Under the pieces are notes generated by a model that was given only the letters and a program-made list of their open reading frames with translations, was not told the DNA's origin and ran no database searches. A stretch of 64,000 nt of DNA from Marinobacter qingdaonensis (lineage in GTDB: Bacteria; Pseudomonadota; Gammaproteobacteria; Pseudomonadales; Oleiphilaceae). Position 1 is the first letter of the stretch, and the number at the start of each line of letters is the position of its first letter. Shown one piece after another: positions 43,958 through 53,867 of the stretch. A program made the position numbers and the translations under genes. Location: assembly GCF_034555935.1 (NCBI RefSeq), contig NZ_JAYDCJ010000001.1:372001-436000 (forward strand), in the 5' to 3' direction.

Positions 43958-46426
43958 ATGCGACTTTATCAGGGCATTCGCAGCCTGATCCTGACCATTC
44001 TGCGCAAGATTCTCTTCCTGTGGGTCAGGACAGACGTCAGCGGCAACAGCCTCGACGCCCTGAGCCTCGACCCCGACAAGCCGGTCTGTTACGTGCTCCA
44101 GTACAGCTCCCTGTCGAGCCGACTGGTGCTGGAGCAGGAGGTCATTCACGCCCGCCTGCCCGGCGCCACCGAAGCCCTGCCGGTCAAGAACGGCCCGTCG
44201 CACTCGTTCTTCTTCCTGTACCGGCGAACCGGCGGTCTGTTCCGCCGCCGACAGACACCGATCCTGACCCCGGAGTTCGCCGCTCTGGTCGGCTATGGCC
44301 TCGAGCAGCCGGACCAGGACGTGCAGATCGTGCCCGTGTCGCTGTTCTGGGGGCGCTCGCCGGACAAGGAGAAGTCGCTGGTCAAACTGCTGCTGTCCGA
44401 CACCTGGAGCGTGGCCGGCCGTCTGCAAAAACTGCTGATCATCATGCTGCACGGCCGCAACACCTATGTGCAGTTCAACCAGCCACTGTCGCTCAGACAG
44501 GTGGTCGACGAATACCGCAACTCCGAAGAGCGGGCCAAGCGCAAGCTGGCGCGAATCCTGCGCACCCACTTCCGCCGCGTTCGCCAGGCCGTGCTCGGGC
44601 CGGACCTGTCCCATCGCCGCACCCTGGTGAGTGGCCTGGTCCGGACCCAGGCGGTCAAGGAAGCCATCCGAGAAACCGCGGCCAAGGACGACATTCCGCC
44701 CGAAAAAGTGCGCGCCAAGGCCTGGAAGTACGCCGATGAAATCGCGGCCAGCATGTCCATCGTGACCATCCGCTTCCTGGAGGTGGTACTGGCCTGGCTG
44801 TGGAACCGGATCTACAACGGCATTGCCGTCAACAACATCCGGGTGGTCAAGGAAGTGGCCCAGGAAAACGCGGTGGTGTATGTGCCCTGCCACCGGTCCC
44901 ACATCGATTACCTGCTGCTGTCCTACGTACTGTACAAGAACGGCCTGATGCCGCCGCACATCGCCGCCGGCATCAACCTGAACATGCCCATCGTCGGCCC
45001 GATCCTGCGCCGGGGCGGTGCCTTCTTCATGCGCCGCAGCTTCAAGGACAACCCGCTGTACGCCACCGTGTTCAACGAGTACATGCACGTGATGTTCTCC
45101 CGGGGCTACTCCGTGGAGTATTTCGTCGAGGGCGGTCGCAGCCGCACCGGCCGCATGCTGCAGCCACGCCCGGGCATGCTGTCGATGACCGTGCGCAGTT
45201 TCCTGCGCGACCACCGCAAGCCGATCGTGTTTGTGCCGGTGTACATCGGCTACGAGAAAGTCATGGAGGGCCGGTCTTACCTGGGCGAGCTGCGGGGCAA
45301 GAAAAAGCAGAAGGAAAACGTGTTCGCCCTGGCCAAGACCGTGCGCAAGCTGAGCAACTCCTTCGGCCGGGTGGCGGTGAACTTTGGCGAGGCCATCCCG
45401 CTTGCCGAGGTGCTGGACCAGGTCCACGACAGCTGGCGCCAGGAAGCCTACGACGCCGAGTACCGTCCGCCCTGGCTGAACCAGGCGGTCGATGAACTGG
45501 CCGTCCGTGTGGCGTCCAACATCAACGCCTCGGTGGCGGTCAATCCCATCGGCATGACCGCCACGGTGCTGCTCGGCACCGATCGACTGGCGATGGACGA
45601 GGACCAGCTGGTGCGCCTGATGGACCAGTACGCGTTACTGCTGAAGGCCTACCCCTATGCCGACACGGTCACCCTGCCCGAGGGCAGCGGCAAGGACTGG
45701 GTTGCCTACTGCGAGAACATGGGCCTGGTCGAGCGCCAGCCGCAAAAGCTGGGCGACATCATCGCCCTGGCGGGCAGCAACGCGATCCTGATGACCTACT
45801 ACCGCAACAACATCCAGCACCTGTTCGCCCTGCCCTCGCTGATCGCCAGCCTGTTCGAGAACAAGGACAGCCTGCGTCGGGACAAGGTGGTGTTCCTGGC
45901 TGAAGTGGCCTACCCCTACCTGCAATCGGAACTGTTCCTGCAATACCGGGCGGACGAGGCCGAACAGGTGATCAACCGCTGGATTGACGTACTGATCGAT
46001 CAGGGCCTGCTGAACGCCCTGGAGGATGACCGCATTGGCCGGCCCGAGGAAGGCACCGAAGCCATGCTTCGGCTGCGGGTGCTGTCGCGCTTCATCATCC
46101 AGACCCTGGAGCGCTATCACATTGCCCTGGGGATTCTGCGCAAGTACGGTTCGGGCAAGATCAGCGCGTCCGAACTGGAGGAGCAGAGCACTCTGCTGGC
46201 CGAGCGCATGTCCATTCTCTTTGGCCTGAACGCGCCGGAGTTCTTCGACAAGAGCCTGTTCCGCAACTTCATCGCCAACATGCAGAAAAACGGGGTCATC
46301 ACCACCGACGAGAACGGTCTGATCTATTACGGCGAGGGGCTGGACGACGTCGCCGAGGACGCCCGCCTGGTTCTGAGCGTGGAAAAACGCCAGGCCATTC
46401 AGCAAGTCACCATGCTCGGGGCCTGA
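43958..46426 (+). CDS. plsB: Glycerol-3-phosphate 1-O-acyltransferase
   Basis: The 822-residue inner-membrane enzyme has the acyltransferase signature HRSHIDYLLLSYVLY with H312 as the catalytic base, then GAFFMRRSFKDNPLY, VEGGRSRTGRML and IVFVPVYIGYEKVMEG. It acylates position 1 of glycerol-3-phosphate, the first committed step of phospholipid synthesis. Length matches PlsB (807 in E. coli). It is monocistronic by position, convergent with rsmJ, with only five bases between the stops. Confidence 0.94.
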   Translation: MRLYQGIRSLILTILRKILFLWVRTDVSGNSLDALSLDPDKPVCYVLQYSSLSSRLVLEQEVIHARLPGATEALPVKNGPSHSFFFLYRRTGGLFRRRQTPILTPEFAALVGYGLEQPDQDVQIVPVSLFWGRSPDKEKSLVKLLLSDTWSVAGRLQKLLIIMLHGRNTYVQFNQPLSLRQVVDEYRNSEERAKRKLARILRTHFRRVRQAVLGPDLSHRRTLVSGLVRTQAVKEAIRETAAKDDIPPEKVRAKAWKYADEIAASMSIVTIRFLEVVLAWLWNRIYNGIAVNNIRVVKEVAQENAVVYVPCHRSHIDYLLLSYVLYKNGLMPPHIAAGINLNMPIVGPILRRGGAFFMRRSFKDNPLYATVFNEYMHVMFSRGYSVEYFVEGGRSRTGRMLQPRPGMLSMTVRSFLRDHRKPIVFVPVYIGYEKVMEGRSYLGELRGKKKQKENVFALAKTVRKLSNSFGRVAVNFGEAIPLAEVLDQVHDSWRQEAYDAEYRPPWLNQAVDELAVRVASNINASVAVNPIGMTATVLLGTDRLAMDEDQLVRLMDQYALLLKAYPYADTVTLPEGSGKDWVAYCENMGLVERQPQKLGDIIALAGSNAILMTYYRNNIQHLFALPSLIASLFENKDSLRRDKVVFLAEVAYPYLQSELFLQYRADEAEQVINRWIDVLIDQGLLNALEDDRIGRPEEGTEAMLRLRVLSRFIIQTLERYHIALGILRKYGSGKISASELEEQSTLLAERMSILFGLNAPEFFDKSLFRNFIANMQKNGVITTDENGLIYYGEGLDDVAEDARLVLSVEKRQAIQQVTMLGA

Positions 46427-46431
46427 GCGCC

Positions 46432-47268
46432 CTAGCGTGGCTCTGGCAGCGCCTTGAGGGCATAGACGTCGTACCGGCTACTCTTGCCCTCAACCCGCAT
46501 GGTTGGCTCGGGCCCGGCGATCGCCGGCGCCTTGCGGGGGCGCTTGACCACCACCCGATAGCCGGCGGCTGACAGCGCCGCCGCCAGCAGTGCCTCGCTG
46601 TCGTCATCGTCGCCCACCACCCGCTGGAACACCTGCATTTCCTTTTTCACCAGCGCCGACTTGTCCCGATGTGGGAACATCGGGTCCAGGTAGATCACGT
46701 CCGCGGCACCGGGGTCGGCCGACGCCAGCCAATCGATGCTGCTGCCCTGGCGCAGGGTCATGCGTTCGATGATCGGGGCGCAGTCGACGTTGAGGCCGGC
46801 GCGCGCCAGGCCATCGGCCAGCAGGGCATGAATCACCGGATTACGTTCAAACAGAGTGACCCGGCAACCGAGCCCCGCCAGCACGAAGGCATCCTGGCCC
46901 AGACCGGCGGTGGCATCCAGCACGTGCAGGTGGGCGCGGGTCTTGTGCAGGCCGACGGCCTTGGCCACCAACTGACCGGCGCCACCGCCGTGCTCGCGCC
47001 GATAGCCCATCTTGCCGGTAACGAATTCGGCCCGGACCGGACCGGGCGCGCCCTTGCCCGTCAGTTGCAGGCCCAGGCCCTGATCATCCAGAAACAGCAG
47101 CACCGAATAGTCCCGGACATCCCGCGGCCGAACTATGCCCAGGTTGGGCAAAGACAGGGCATCACTGAGCGCGGAAGCCTGGTCGGCGTCGCCAAGCGCG
47201 CTGCGGCCCACGGCCATGTGCTGAGCCAAATCAGCGGGAGACACGGAAGAAGAGGCAGGCGTCGTCAT
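46432..47268 (-). CDS. rsmJ: 16S rRNA (guanine-1516 N2)-methyltransferase
   Basis: The 278-residue protein has the SAM site LDATAGLGQDAFVLAGLG followed by VTLFERNPV, and the catalytic-like loop IYLDPMFPHRDKSALVKKEMQVFQRVVG, which is diagnostic for RsmJ. It modifies G1516 of 16S rRNA. The initiation codon overlaps the stop of the 125-residue hypothetical gene by one base, so the two are coupled. Confidence 0.9.
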   Translation of the reverse strand: MTTPASSSVSPADLAQHMAVGRSALGDADQASALSDALSLPNLGIVRPRDVRDYSVLLFLDDQGLGLQLTGKGAPGPVRAEFVTGKMGYRREHGGGAGQLVAKAVGLHKTRAHLHVLDATAGLGQDAFVLAGLGCRVTLFERNPVIHALLADGLARAGLNVDCAPIIERMTLRQGSSIDWLASADPGAADVIYLDPMFPHRDKSALVKKEMQVFQRVVGDDDDSEALLAAALSAAGYRVVVKRPRKAPAIAGPEPTMRVEGKSSRYDVYALKALPEPR

Positions 47269-47645
47269 CAGACCAGAATATCGATACCGGCCAGGGGTGC
47301 GTCGGCGCCGGACTCCTGCCCAGAGGCGGCAATTAGGGCGAAGGTCGAAAGGGCCTGGGCGGTAGGCAGGGGTATCTCGTCGGCACGGAAGCGTTCGAGC
47401 CGGGCATCCTCGGCGGCCCGCCGGGCTTCGACCCGACGCTCCAGGCTCTCGGCCGGAGTGCGCTCAACCGGGGTGCGCTCAATCGTTGCGGGCGGACGGC
47501 CGTCGGCCAGATCCCGTCGAGCGGTTTCCGGCGCCTGCTCCGGACTGGCGGCCGGCGCCCGGGCAACATCGCTACGTTCCCGCGCCGGATTGTTGGTGCC
47601 GGTCTGGTAGCTGTAGGGATTGCTTGAGTTGATGTTGCCAATCAT
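47268..47645 (-). CDS. Disordered 125-residue protein coupled to rsmJ
   Basis: No known domain is recognised. The first half is Asn/Ser/Ala/Pro-rich and looks disordered. The middle has the repeat-like stretch IERTPVERTPAESLERRVEARRA, forming a charged helix, and the end (AQALSTFALIAASGQ) is a short hydrophobic helix. Its stop overlaps the ATG of rsmJ by one base. A lone ATG start at 47645 without a clear ribosome binding site lowers confidence that this is a major protein. Confidence 0.6.
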   Translation of the reverse strand: MIGNINSSNPYSYQTGTNNPARERSDVARAPAASPEQAPETARRDLADGRPPATIERTPVERTPAESLERRVEARRAAEDARLERFRADEIPLPTAQALSTFALIAASGQESGADAPLAGIDILV

Positions 47646-47754
47646 GACCTGATACCGCGTGATCAGTGACCAAGAACCACACTCAAAGTATGGTAGAAGA
47701 CGGGGTCGAAAGGAAGCCTGGCAACCGCCTCAGGGGCGGCTTGTTCGGCCAGCC

Positions 47755-48453
47755 TCATTCACGGCCAGGCAGCTTTTTCCAGGCCACCTCGTCGCGAATG
47801 TACACCGGCTGGGCCCGTTCGGCGGGGACCGCCTGTCCGTCTCGATACCCCACCTCGGCGAGCCGAGCGACCCAAGCGGCACGGGGCACCAGGGATTCGT
47901 CAATGTCGGTCATGCCCTCGGCGACGGCCGCGGGCATCTGGTCCCGGAAGCGCCAGCCCTGGCCGGCACCGTGCCATGGCGACACACTGTCCGGCAGGGT
48001 GACCAGCCCGGGCGGGCACACCCGCTCGTCGGCCACGGCGACCGGTCGGCCGTCGCGGCACACGAAGCAGCCCCAATACACCTCGTGCATCCGGGCATCG
48101 AAGGCCACGGCAATGCCCTGCTCCGAGCCCAGATCCATGGTCTCGATCGCCCCCAGGGCCACACTGGCCAGGGACGACACCGGCACCACCGGAATGTCCA
48201 GGCCCCAGGCCAGGCCCTGCACCACCCCGGTCGCGATCCGCAAACCGGTGAACGAGCCCGGACCGCAGGCGAACGCCAGGGCATCCAGCTCGGCCGGAGC
48301 CAGCTGACGCTCGGCCAGCAACTCCCGGACCATGGGCATCAGCAGCCGGGTATGGCCCCGGGGCGCCAGTTCGAAGCGCTCGGACAACTCCCCATCAACC
48401 AGAAGGGCTGCCGAGCAGCCCTCCGATGACGTATCCAGTGCCAGCAGTTTCAC
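47755..48453 (-). CDS. tsaB: tRNA threonylcarbamoyladenosine biosynthesis protein TsaB
   Basis: The 232-residue protein has the ASKHA-like pattern LLALDTSSEGCSAALLVDG, PRGHTRLLMPMVRELL, AFACGPGSFTGLRIATGVVQGLAWG and VPVSSLASVALGA. With TsaD and TsaE it makes the t6A modification on tRNAs reading ANN codons. The symbol is reliable from these motifs. It starts with GTG 48453, and the family start MKLLALDTS fits. It is 36 bases after adk on the same strand. Confidence 0.92.
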   Translation of the reverse strand: MKLLALDTSSEGCSAALLVDGELSERFELAPRGHTRLLMPMVRELLAERQLAPAELDALAFACGPGSFTGLRIATGVVQGLAWGLDIPVVPVSSLASVALGAIETMDLGSEQGIAVAFDARMHEVYWGCFVCRDGRPVAVADERVCPPGLVTLPDSVSPWHGAGQGWRFRDQMPAAVAEGMTDIDESLVPRAAWVARLAEVGYRDGQAVPAERAQPVYIRDEVAWKKLPGRE

Positions 48454-48489
48454 GACCTAGAGATTCCTCGCATCGGGGCTCGCCGGCGC

Positions 48490-49164
<675 letters not shown>

Positions 49165-49256
49165 TCATTATCGTTTGAAAAATTGCGGCAAAGATCCGTG
49201 CCTTTGCGACAATCTCTCGGCACAGGGAAGGCGTGGGCCGGTCCCGGCGAAGGCGC

Positions 49257-49262
49257 ATTATA
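49257..49262 (-). promoter_or_regulatory. Candidate -10 element for adk
   Basis: A perfect TATAAT on the minus strand, about 115 bases before the adk start, in an otherwise GC-rich region. The -35 region is weak. The adk leader is correspondingly long. Confidence 0.4.
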
Positions 49263-49343
49263 CGAAGTCAGCTGCCTCAGAGAAAGTCGACCTCCGTATC
49301 ATGCACAGAAATCGGGCACAAGCGGCCCGAAAGACTCGAGGCC

Positions 49344-50714
49344 TCAGGATGACAGGGAATTTGCCAGGGCGTCCAGATCCGGAGCGACTCGATCGATCTC
49401 CTCCTCCAGATCGGCGACCACGGCCGGGTCCAGATCCAGGGCCGCCAGCAGCGCGGGCAGATCGTCGGGATTGAACTCGTCGCCAACGTCACGGGCCTTT
49501 AACAAACCGTTGGCCAGCTGCACCATGCGCACGTAATTCTCGTGCTCCCCATGGTAACCCGGGTGCTGGTGCATGCCGGCGGCCTTGACCACGGGTTCAG
49601 GCAACTGCCAGAGCTTGTGCAGGATCCCCCCGATCGCGCCGTGGCCAACGGCCAGCACCTGATCGCCCCGGGCCTGACCAAACACCTGCTGCTCCAGCGA
49701 GTACATACTGATCTCCGGGTTGGCTTCGCGCAGGGTGTTCAGTTCCTCAAACTCGGCCGGAAACAGGTGGCCGACCAGCAGCAGACCGAAGTTGTGGAGC
49801 AAGCCACAGAGATAGGCCAGGCCTTTGTCCGCGCCACACTGGTCGGCCAGGCTCTGGCACAGGAAGGCGCAGTACAGGGAGTGGCGCCAGAAGTTGGCCA
49901 AGCCCAGCATGCCCTGCCGGGGCACATCGAAGGCCCGGACCGCGGCGATGCCAATGGCCACGTGGGCCACCCGGTCGAAGCCGAGCACGCGGGTCACCGC
50001 GTCCTGCACGGTGTTGATCTCACCCGGGTAGTTGAACAGGGCCGAGCGGGCGTAGCGCATGATCTGGGCGGTGAGGCTGGGATCAAACTCGATCAGCTCC
50101 GCCAGTTCCCGGGCGGTGGCCTCGCTGTTGGTGGTCAGCCGAAGAATGCGCAGGGCCAGGGCCGGCATGGGCGGCAGGCGGTACAGACGCTGCAGCTTGT
50201 CGGCCACTTCGTCCAGCGAGAGGGCCTTGCGGTCGCCATTGCCCTGGCCCCGAATCACCAGGTGCCCCTGGCGCGCGCCGGCCAGGGCCAGCCGCAGGTC
50301 ACGCCCTTCCATCTCCAGCAGGCTGTCGTCGCTGCCGCTGGCCATGACCGCACGCTCGGCCTGGGCGACGTCGTCGTCCAGCAGCACCGGCAGGTCGTAG
50401 GCGCCTCCGATGGGCGGAATGAAGCCCGGGTCGCAGTCGCTGAACAGGCGCATGGACTGACGCGCGGTCAGGGTCTGCAGTCGACGCCCGGTGAACTGGT
50501 GGATGGCCTCCAGATCCAGGGCGCTGTCGAACTGGTGCACCGCCATCACCGCGCCCTTGATGTCGATCAGCAGGGTCGCCTGGACCACGTCGGCGCGAGG
50601 CTGCCCGGACTCCATCACCGCTGCGTTGAAGCTGGTGGCCTGGGGGATGGGTACATCCGTGTAGGGTATGCCCTTTCGGGCCAGGAATCGTTCCAGTCGC
50701 GCAGCCAGAGCCAC
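49344..50714 (-). CDS. YbaK-like editing domain fused to an HDOD domain
   Basis: The 456-residue protein starts with a YbaK/ProX aminoacyl-tRNA deacylase-type domain (about 1-150), recognised by ATLLIDIKGAVMAVH, FSDCDPGFIPPIGGAYDLPVLLDDD and a C-terminal DLRLAL. It continues with an HDOD domain (about 180-410: YRLPPMPALALRILRL, ELIEFDPSLTAQIMRYARSALFNYPG, YLCGLLHNFGLLLVGHLFP). The HDOD half lacks most HD metal ligands. It starts with GTG 50714, after GGGGAG. I know of no characterised protein with this pairing. It is 59 bases downstream of ppc. Confidence 0.82.
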   Translation of the reverse strand: MALAARLERFLARKGIPYTDVPIPQATSFNAAVMESGQPRADVVQATLLIDIKGAVMAVHQFDSALDLEAIHQFTGRRLQTLTARQSMRLFSDCDPGFIPPIGGAYDLPVLLDDDVAQAERAVMASGSDDSLLEMEGRDLRLALAGARQGHLVIRGQGNGDRKALSLDEVADKLQRLYRLPPMPALALRILRLTTNSEATARELAELIEFDPSLTAQIMRYARSALFNYPGEINTVQDAVTRVLGFDRVAHVAIGIAAVRAFDVPRQGMLGLANFWRHSLYCAFLCQSLADQCGADKGLAYLCGLLHNFGLLLVGHLFPAEFEELNTLREANPEISMYSLEQQVFGQARGDQVLAVGHGAIGGILHKLWQLPEPVVKAAGMHQHPGYHGEHENYVRMVQLANGLLKARDVGDEFNPDDLPALLAALDLDPAVVADLEEEIDRVAPDLDALANSLSS

Positions 50715-50773
50715 AGCTTACTCCCCTTTTGATCGTCAGCGGCGCCCGGCCACCGGTTGTTGTTTTCAGAGCC

Positions 50774-53419
50774 TTAGCCGGTGTTGCGCATGCCTGCGGC
50801 AATGCCCGCCATGGTGACCTTGAGGGCCCGTTCGACCAGCTCCGGCACCTCACCCTTGCCCTCGCCTTCGCGGTTCCGGCGCAGCAGTTCCGCCTGCAGG
50901 TAGTGCAGTGGATCGGTGTAGGGGTTGCGGACGCGCATGGAGTGGGCGAACACTGGCTCGTCTTCCAGCAGTGCGTCCTGCTGTTTCAGCTCCAGCAACC
51001 GCTGGATACAGCGCTGCAGCCGCTCCCGCAGCTCCGTGCCCAGGGCTTCGAGACGGTCGTCGTCCAGCAGTGTCTGCTCATAATGGCTGGCAATGCGCAG
51101 ATCGGCCTTGGCCAGTACCATCTCCAGCATGTCCACGTAGGTCCGGAAGAACGGCCAGCCCTTCATCATGGCGCGCAATTGTCCCAGCCGGTCGTCCTTG
51201 GCGGCCGCTTCCAGCGCCACGTCGCTGCCAAGCCAGCTGGGCAGCATCAGGCGCATCTGGGTCCAGGCGAAAATCCAGGGTATGGCCCGCAGGCTCTCCA
51301 CGCCCCCGCTGGCCTTGCGCCGGGCCGGTCGACTGCCCAGGGCGAGCTTGCCCAGGGCCTGCTCCGGCGTCACCTGCCGGAAGTAAGGCACAAAATCGGG
51401 GTTCTCGCGCACCACATCGCGGTAGGCCTTGAGCGAACGCTCGGTCAGCCAGTCCATAGTGTCCCGCCAGGCCGGTTCCGGTTCCGGCGGTGGCGCCAGC
51501 GTGGCCTCGATCACCGCGGTGGTGTACAGGGTCAGGCTCTGCACGGCCAGGTCCGGCAGACCGAACTTGAAGCGGATCATCTCGCCCTGCTCGGTGATGC
51601 GGAAACTGCCGTTCACCGAGCCCGGCGGCTGCGACAGGATGGCCCGGTTGGCCGGACCACCGCCCCGACCCACGGTGCCGCCCCGGCCATGGAACAGGGT
51701 CAGGTGCACGCCGTAGCGATTGGCCACCTGGGTCAGTTTCTCCTGGGCCTGGTATTGGGCCCAGGCGGCCATGAGCTGGCCGGCATCCTTGGAGGAGTCG
51801 GAGTACCCGATCATCACTTCCTGGCTGCCCTGGCAGTAGTCGCGATACCAATCCACTTCGTACAGCGCGGACATGCTGTCCGGCGCACCCCGCAGATCGT
51901 CCAGGGTTTCGAACAGGGGCACCACCCGCATCGGGAATTTCATGCCGGACTCCCGCAGCAGCAGGATCACGCTGAGCACGTCCGAGGGCTTGCTGGCCAT
52001 GGAAATCACGTACGAACCCAGCGCCTGAGGCGTCTGCTGGGCCACCACTTCGCAGGTGGCCAGCACTTCCCGCACCGGCTCCGACGGTTCCCAGTTGCGC
52101 GGCACCAGGGGCCGACGGCCCTGGAGCTCCCTGACCAGGAAGGCCTGGCGATCAGCCTCGGACCAGGACAGATAATCCCCCAGCCCCAGGTAATCGACCA
52201 TTTCCGCCACCGCCTCGGCGTGGCGCGAGGCCTCCTGACGGATGTCGAGCCGGATCAGCGGCAAGCCGAAGGTGTGGGCCCGGCGGATGGTGTCCAGCAG
52301 CGGGCCATTGGCGATCGACTCCATGCCGCATTCCACCAGCGAGCGGTAGCAGAGCTCCAGGGGTGCGGTGAAATCCTCGTTTTCGAACAGGATATCGGTG
52401 GCATCGGCGGCCTCACCGGCAACCCCGGCCTCGGCCCAATCCCGGGTCTTGGCCAGACGCTCCCGCAGGTCCGCCAGCACCTGCCGATAGGGCTCCCGGG
52501 CGTCGCCCACCTGCGCCCGCAACTCGTCACTGGCCTGCCACATGGACAGCTCCGCGCGCAGAGCCTGAATATCCCGCAGGTACAGGTCCGCCGCCATCCA
52601 GCGGCCCAGCAGGAACACCTTGCGGGTGACCTGGTGGGTGACGTTGGGATTGCCGTCCCGGTCGCCGCCCATCCAGGAGGCGATGCGAATGGGCGACGCC
52701 TGCAACGGCAGGCCCTTGCCGGTGGCTTCCGACAGGGCCGCGTCCAGGCTGCTGAGGAACCGGGGCAGCGCCTGCCAGAGGCTGTTCTCGATCACGGCAA
52801 AGCCCCACTTGGCCTCATCGACCGCGGTCGGCCGCTCGTGGCGAATCTCATCGGTGTGCCAGGCCTCGGTGATCAGCCGGGTCAACCGGTTCACGCTCTC
52901 TTCCCGCTCGGCCGGCATCAGGTCTTCGTGGTCGAGCCGGGCCAGGCACTCGGACATCTCGTCGTACTTCATGATCAGCGTCCGCCGGGCCACCTCGGTC
53001 GGGTGCGCGGTCAGCACGAACTCGATGCGCAGCTCCGCCACCCGACGGTGCAACTCCTCGGCGCTGACGCCATTGGCTTTCAGGCGGTCAAACACCTGAC
53101 CCAGGGATTCCACCATCAAATCGGACTGATGACCTTTCTTGCGCCGGATACCGTGGTACTGCTCGGCCAGGTTGGCGAGGTTGAGAAACTGGTTGAAGGC
53201 GCGGGTAACCGGCAGCAACTCGTCGTCGCTGAGCTTGCCCAGCAGGTTGATCAGGCGCTGGCCCGAGCCGCTCTCCTGGCGCCGGTCGGCCTTGGCCGCG
53301 GCGCGGATCTCCTCAATCAGATCGTAACAGTCCCGGCCGGGATAGCTCTGGATGCTCTGGCCCAGCAGCTCGCCCAGCATGCGCACGTTTTCTCGGAGAT
53401 CGGGGTGTAGCTCAGTCAC
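50774..53419 (-). CDS. ppc: Phosphoenolpyruvate carboxylase
   Basis: The 881-residue enzyme has VLTAHPTEVARRTL with the catalytic histidine, GYSDSSKDAGQLMAAW, FHGRGGTVGRGGGP and the C-terminal GMRNTG. It adds bicarbonate to PEP, giving oxaloacetate, an anaplerotic step. Length matches E. coli (883). It starts with GTG 53419 after AGGACG. The YbaK-HDOD gene follows on the same strand. Confidence 0.95.
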   Translation of the reverse strand: MTELHPDLRENVRMLGELLGQSIQSYPGRDCYDLIEEIRAAAKADRRQESGSGQRLINLLGKLSDDELLPVTRAFNQFLNLANLAEQYHGIRRKKGHQSDLMVESLGQVFDRLKANGVSAEELHRRVAELRIEFVLTAHPTEVARRTLIMKYDEMSECLARLDHEDLMPAEREESVNRLTRLITEAWHTDEIRHERPTAVDEAKWGFAVIENSLWQALPRFLSSLDAALSEATGKGLPLQASPIRIASWMGGDRDGNPNVTHQVTRKVFLLGRWMAADLYLRDIQALRAELSMWQASDELRAQVGDAREPYRQVLADLRERLAKTRDWAEAGVAGEAADATDILFENEDFTAPLELCYRSLVECGMESIANGPLLDTIRRAHTFGLPLIRLDIRQEASRHAEAVAEMVDYLGLGDYLSWSEADRQAFLVRELQGRRPLVPRNWEPSEPVREVLATCEVVAQQTPQALGSYVISMASKPSDVLSVILLLRESGMKFPMRVVPLFETLDDLRGAPDSMSALYEVDWYRDYCQGSQEVMIGYSDSSKDAGQLMAAWAQYQAQEKLTQVANRYGVHLTLFHGRGGTVGRGGGPANRAILSQPPGSVNGSFRITEQGEMIRFKFGLPDLAVQSLTLYTTAVIEATLAPPPEPEPAWRDTMDWLTERSLKAYRDVVRENPDFVPYFRQVTPEQALGKLALGSRPARRKASGGVESLRAIPWIFAWTQMRLMLPSWLGSDVALEAAAKDDRLGQLRAMMKGWPFFRTYVDMLEMVLAKADLRIASHYEQTLLDDDRLEALGTELRERLQRCIQRLLELKQQDALLEDEPVFAHSMRVRNPYTDPLHYLQAELLRRNREGEGKGEVPELVERALKVTMAGIAAGMRNTG

Positions 53420-53435
53420 AGTGACGTCCTTTTAA

Positions 53436-53465
53436 TTGACGGAGACAAAGTAAACTTACGATACT
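53436..53465 (+). promoter_or_regulatory. Candidate sigma-70-type promoter for the small pili-family gene
   Basis: TTGACG (53436-53441) and GATACT (53460-53465) are spaced by 18 bases and lie about 60 bases before the start at 53523. Confidence 0.4.
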
Positions 53466-53522
53466 AAGGAATCGTCGAGAAAGTCTATTGGCCTTTCAAG
53501 CTGTTGGCCGCAAGGAGTACTC

Positions 53523-53756
53523 ATGAAAGTGACTGATCTGCCCAAGCATTGGGAAAGCAAAAAAGAGCCCGTGGAGCGGACCCACGACTACAACCTGCGG
53601 CTTCCGTTGGAAGACGCTGCCCGGATTGCCGCCCTGGCGGAGTTGTACCCGGATCGCTCGGAAACCGACATTCTCAACGACATGATCGGAGCGGCCCTGG
53701 ACGATCTGGTGCGTCAGAGCCCGCTGAAGGACCGTCTGGAAGGTAAGGACAAGTAA
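53523..53756 (+). CDS. Small cytosolic protein, type 1 pili tip component-like (short paralog)
   Basis: The 77-residue protein begins MKVTDLPKHW and contains RLPLEDAARIAALAELYPDRSETDILNDMI. This pattern is shared with relatives that databases label type 1 pili tip component or pilin assembly protein, although no pilin gene is here. It lacks a signal peptide, so the label is doubtful. It is a shortened relative of the gene at 53868-54212. CGCAAGGAG gives a good ribosome binding site before ATG 53523. Confidence 0.72.
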   Translation: MKVTDLPKHWESKKEPVERTHDYNLRLPLEDAARIAALAELYPDRSETDILNDMIGAALDDLVRQSPLKDRLEGKDK

Positions 53757-53805
53757 CGGGCGCGGAACGCGCACGGGAAGAATTCAGAGAGTCAGGGGTA
53801 TTGTC

Positions 53806-53831
53806 CGCGGGGTGGCTACCGTCACCCCGCG
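53806..53831. terminator. Hairpin between the two convergent small paralog genes
   Basis: CGCGGGGTG/CACCCCGCG with an eight-base loop. There is no T-run on either strand, so it is terminator-like only, possibly serving both convergent transcripts. Confidence 0.5.
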
Positions 53832-53867
53832 CAGGAAATGGGCGTCGCCCTGTGGCCGGTCAGGCGC

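Noticed and set aside
50729..53410. 893-codon open frame on the plus strand opposite ppc
   Set aside because: It is antisense to a strongly supported ppc gene, has no family motif and a glutamine/histidine/glycine-rich composition that comes from codon bias in GC-rich DNA.
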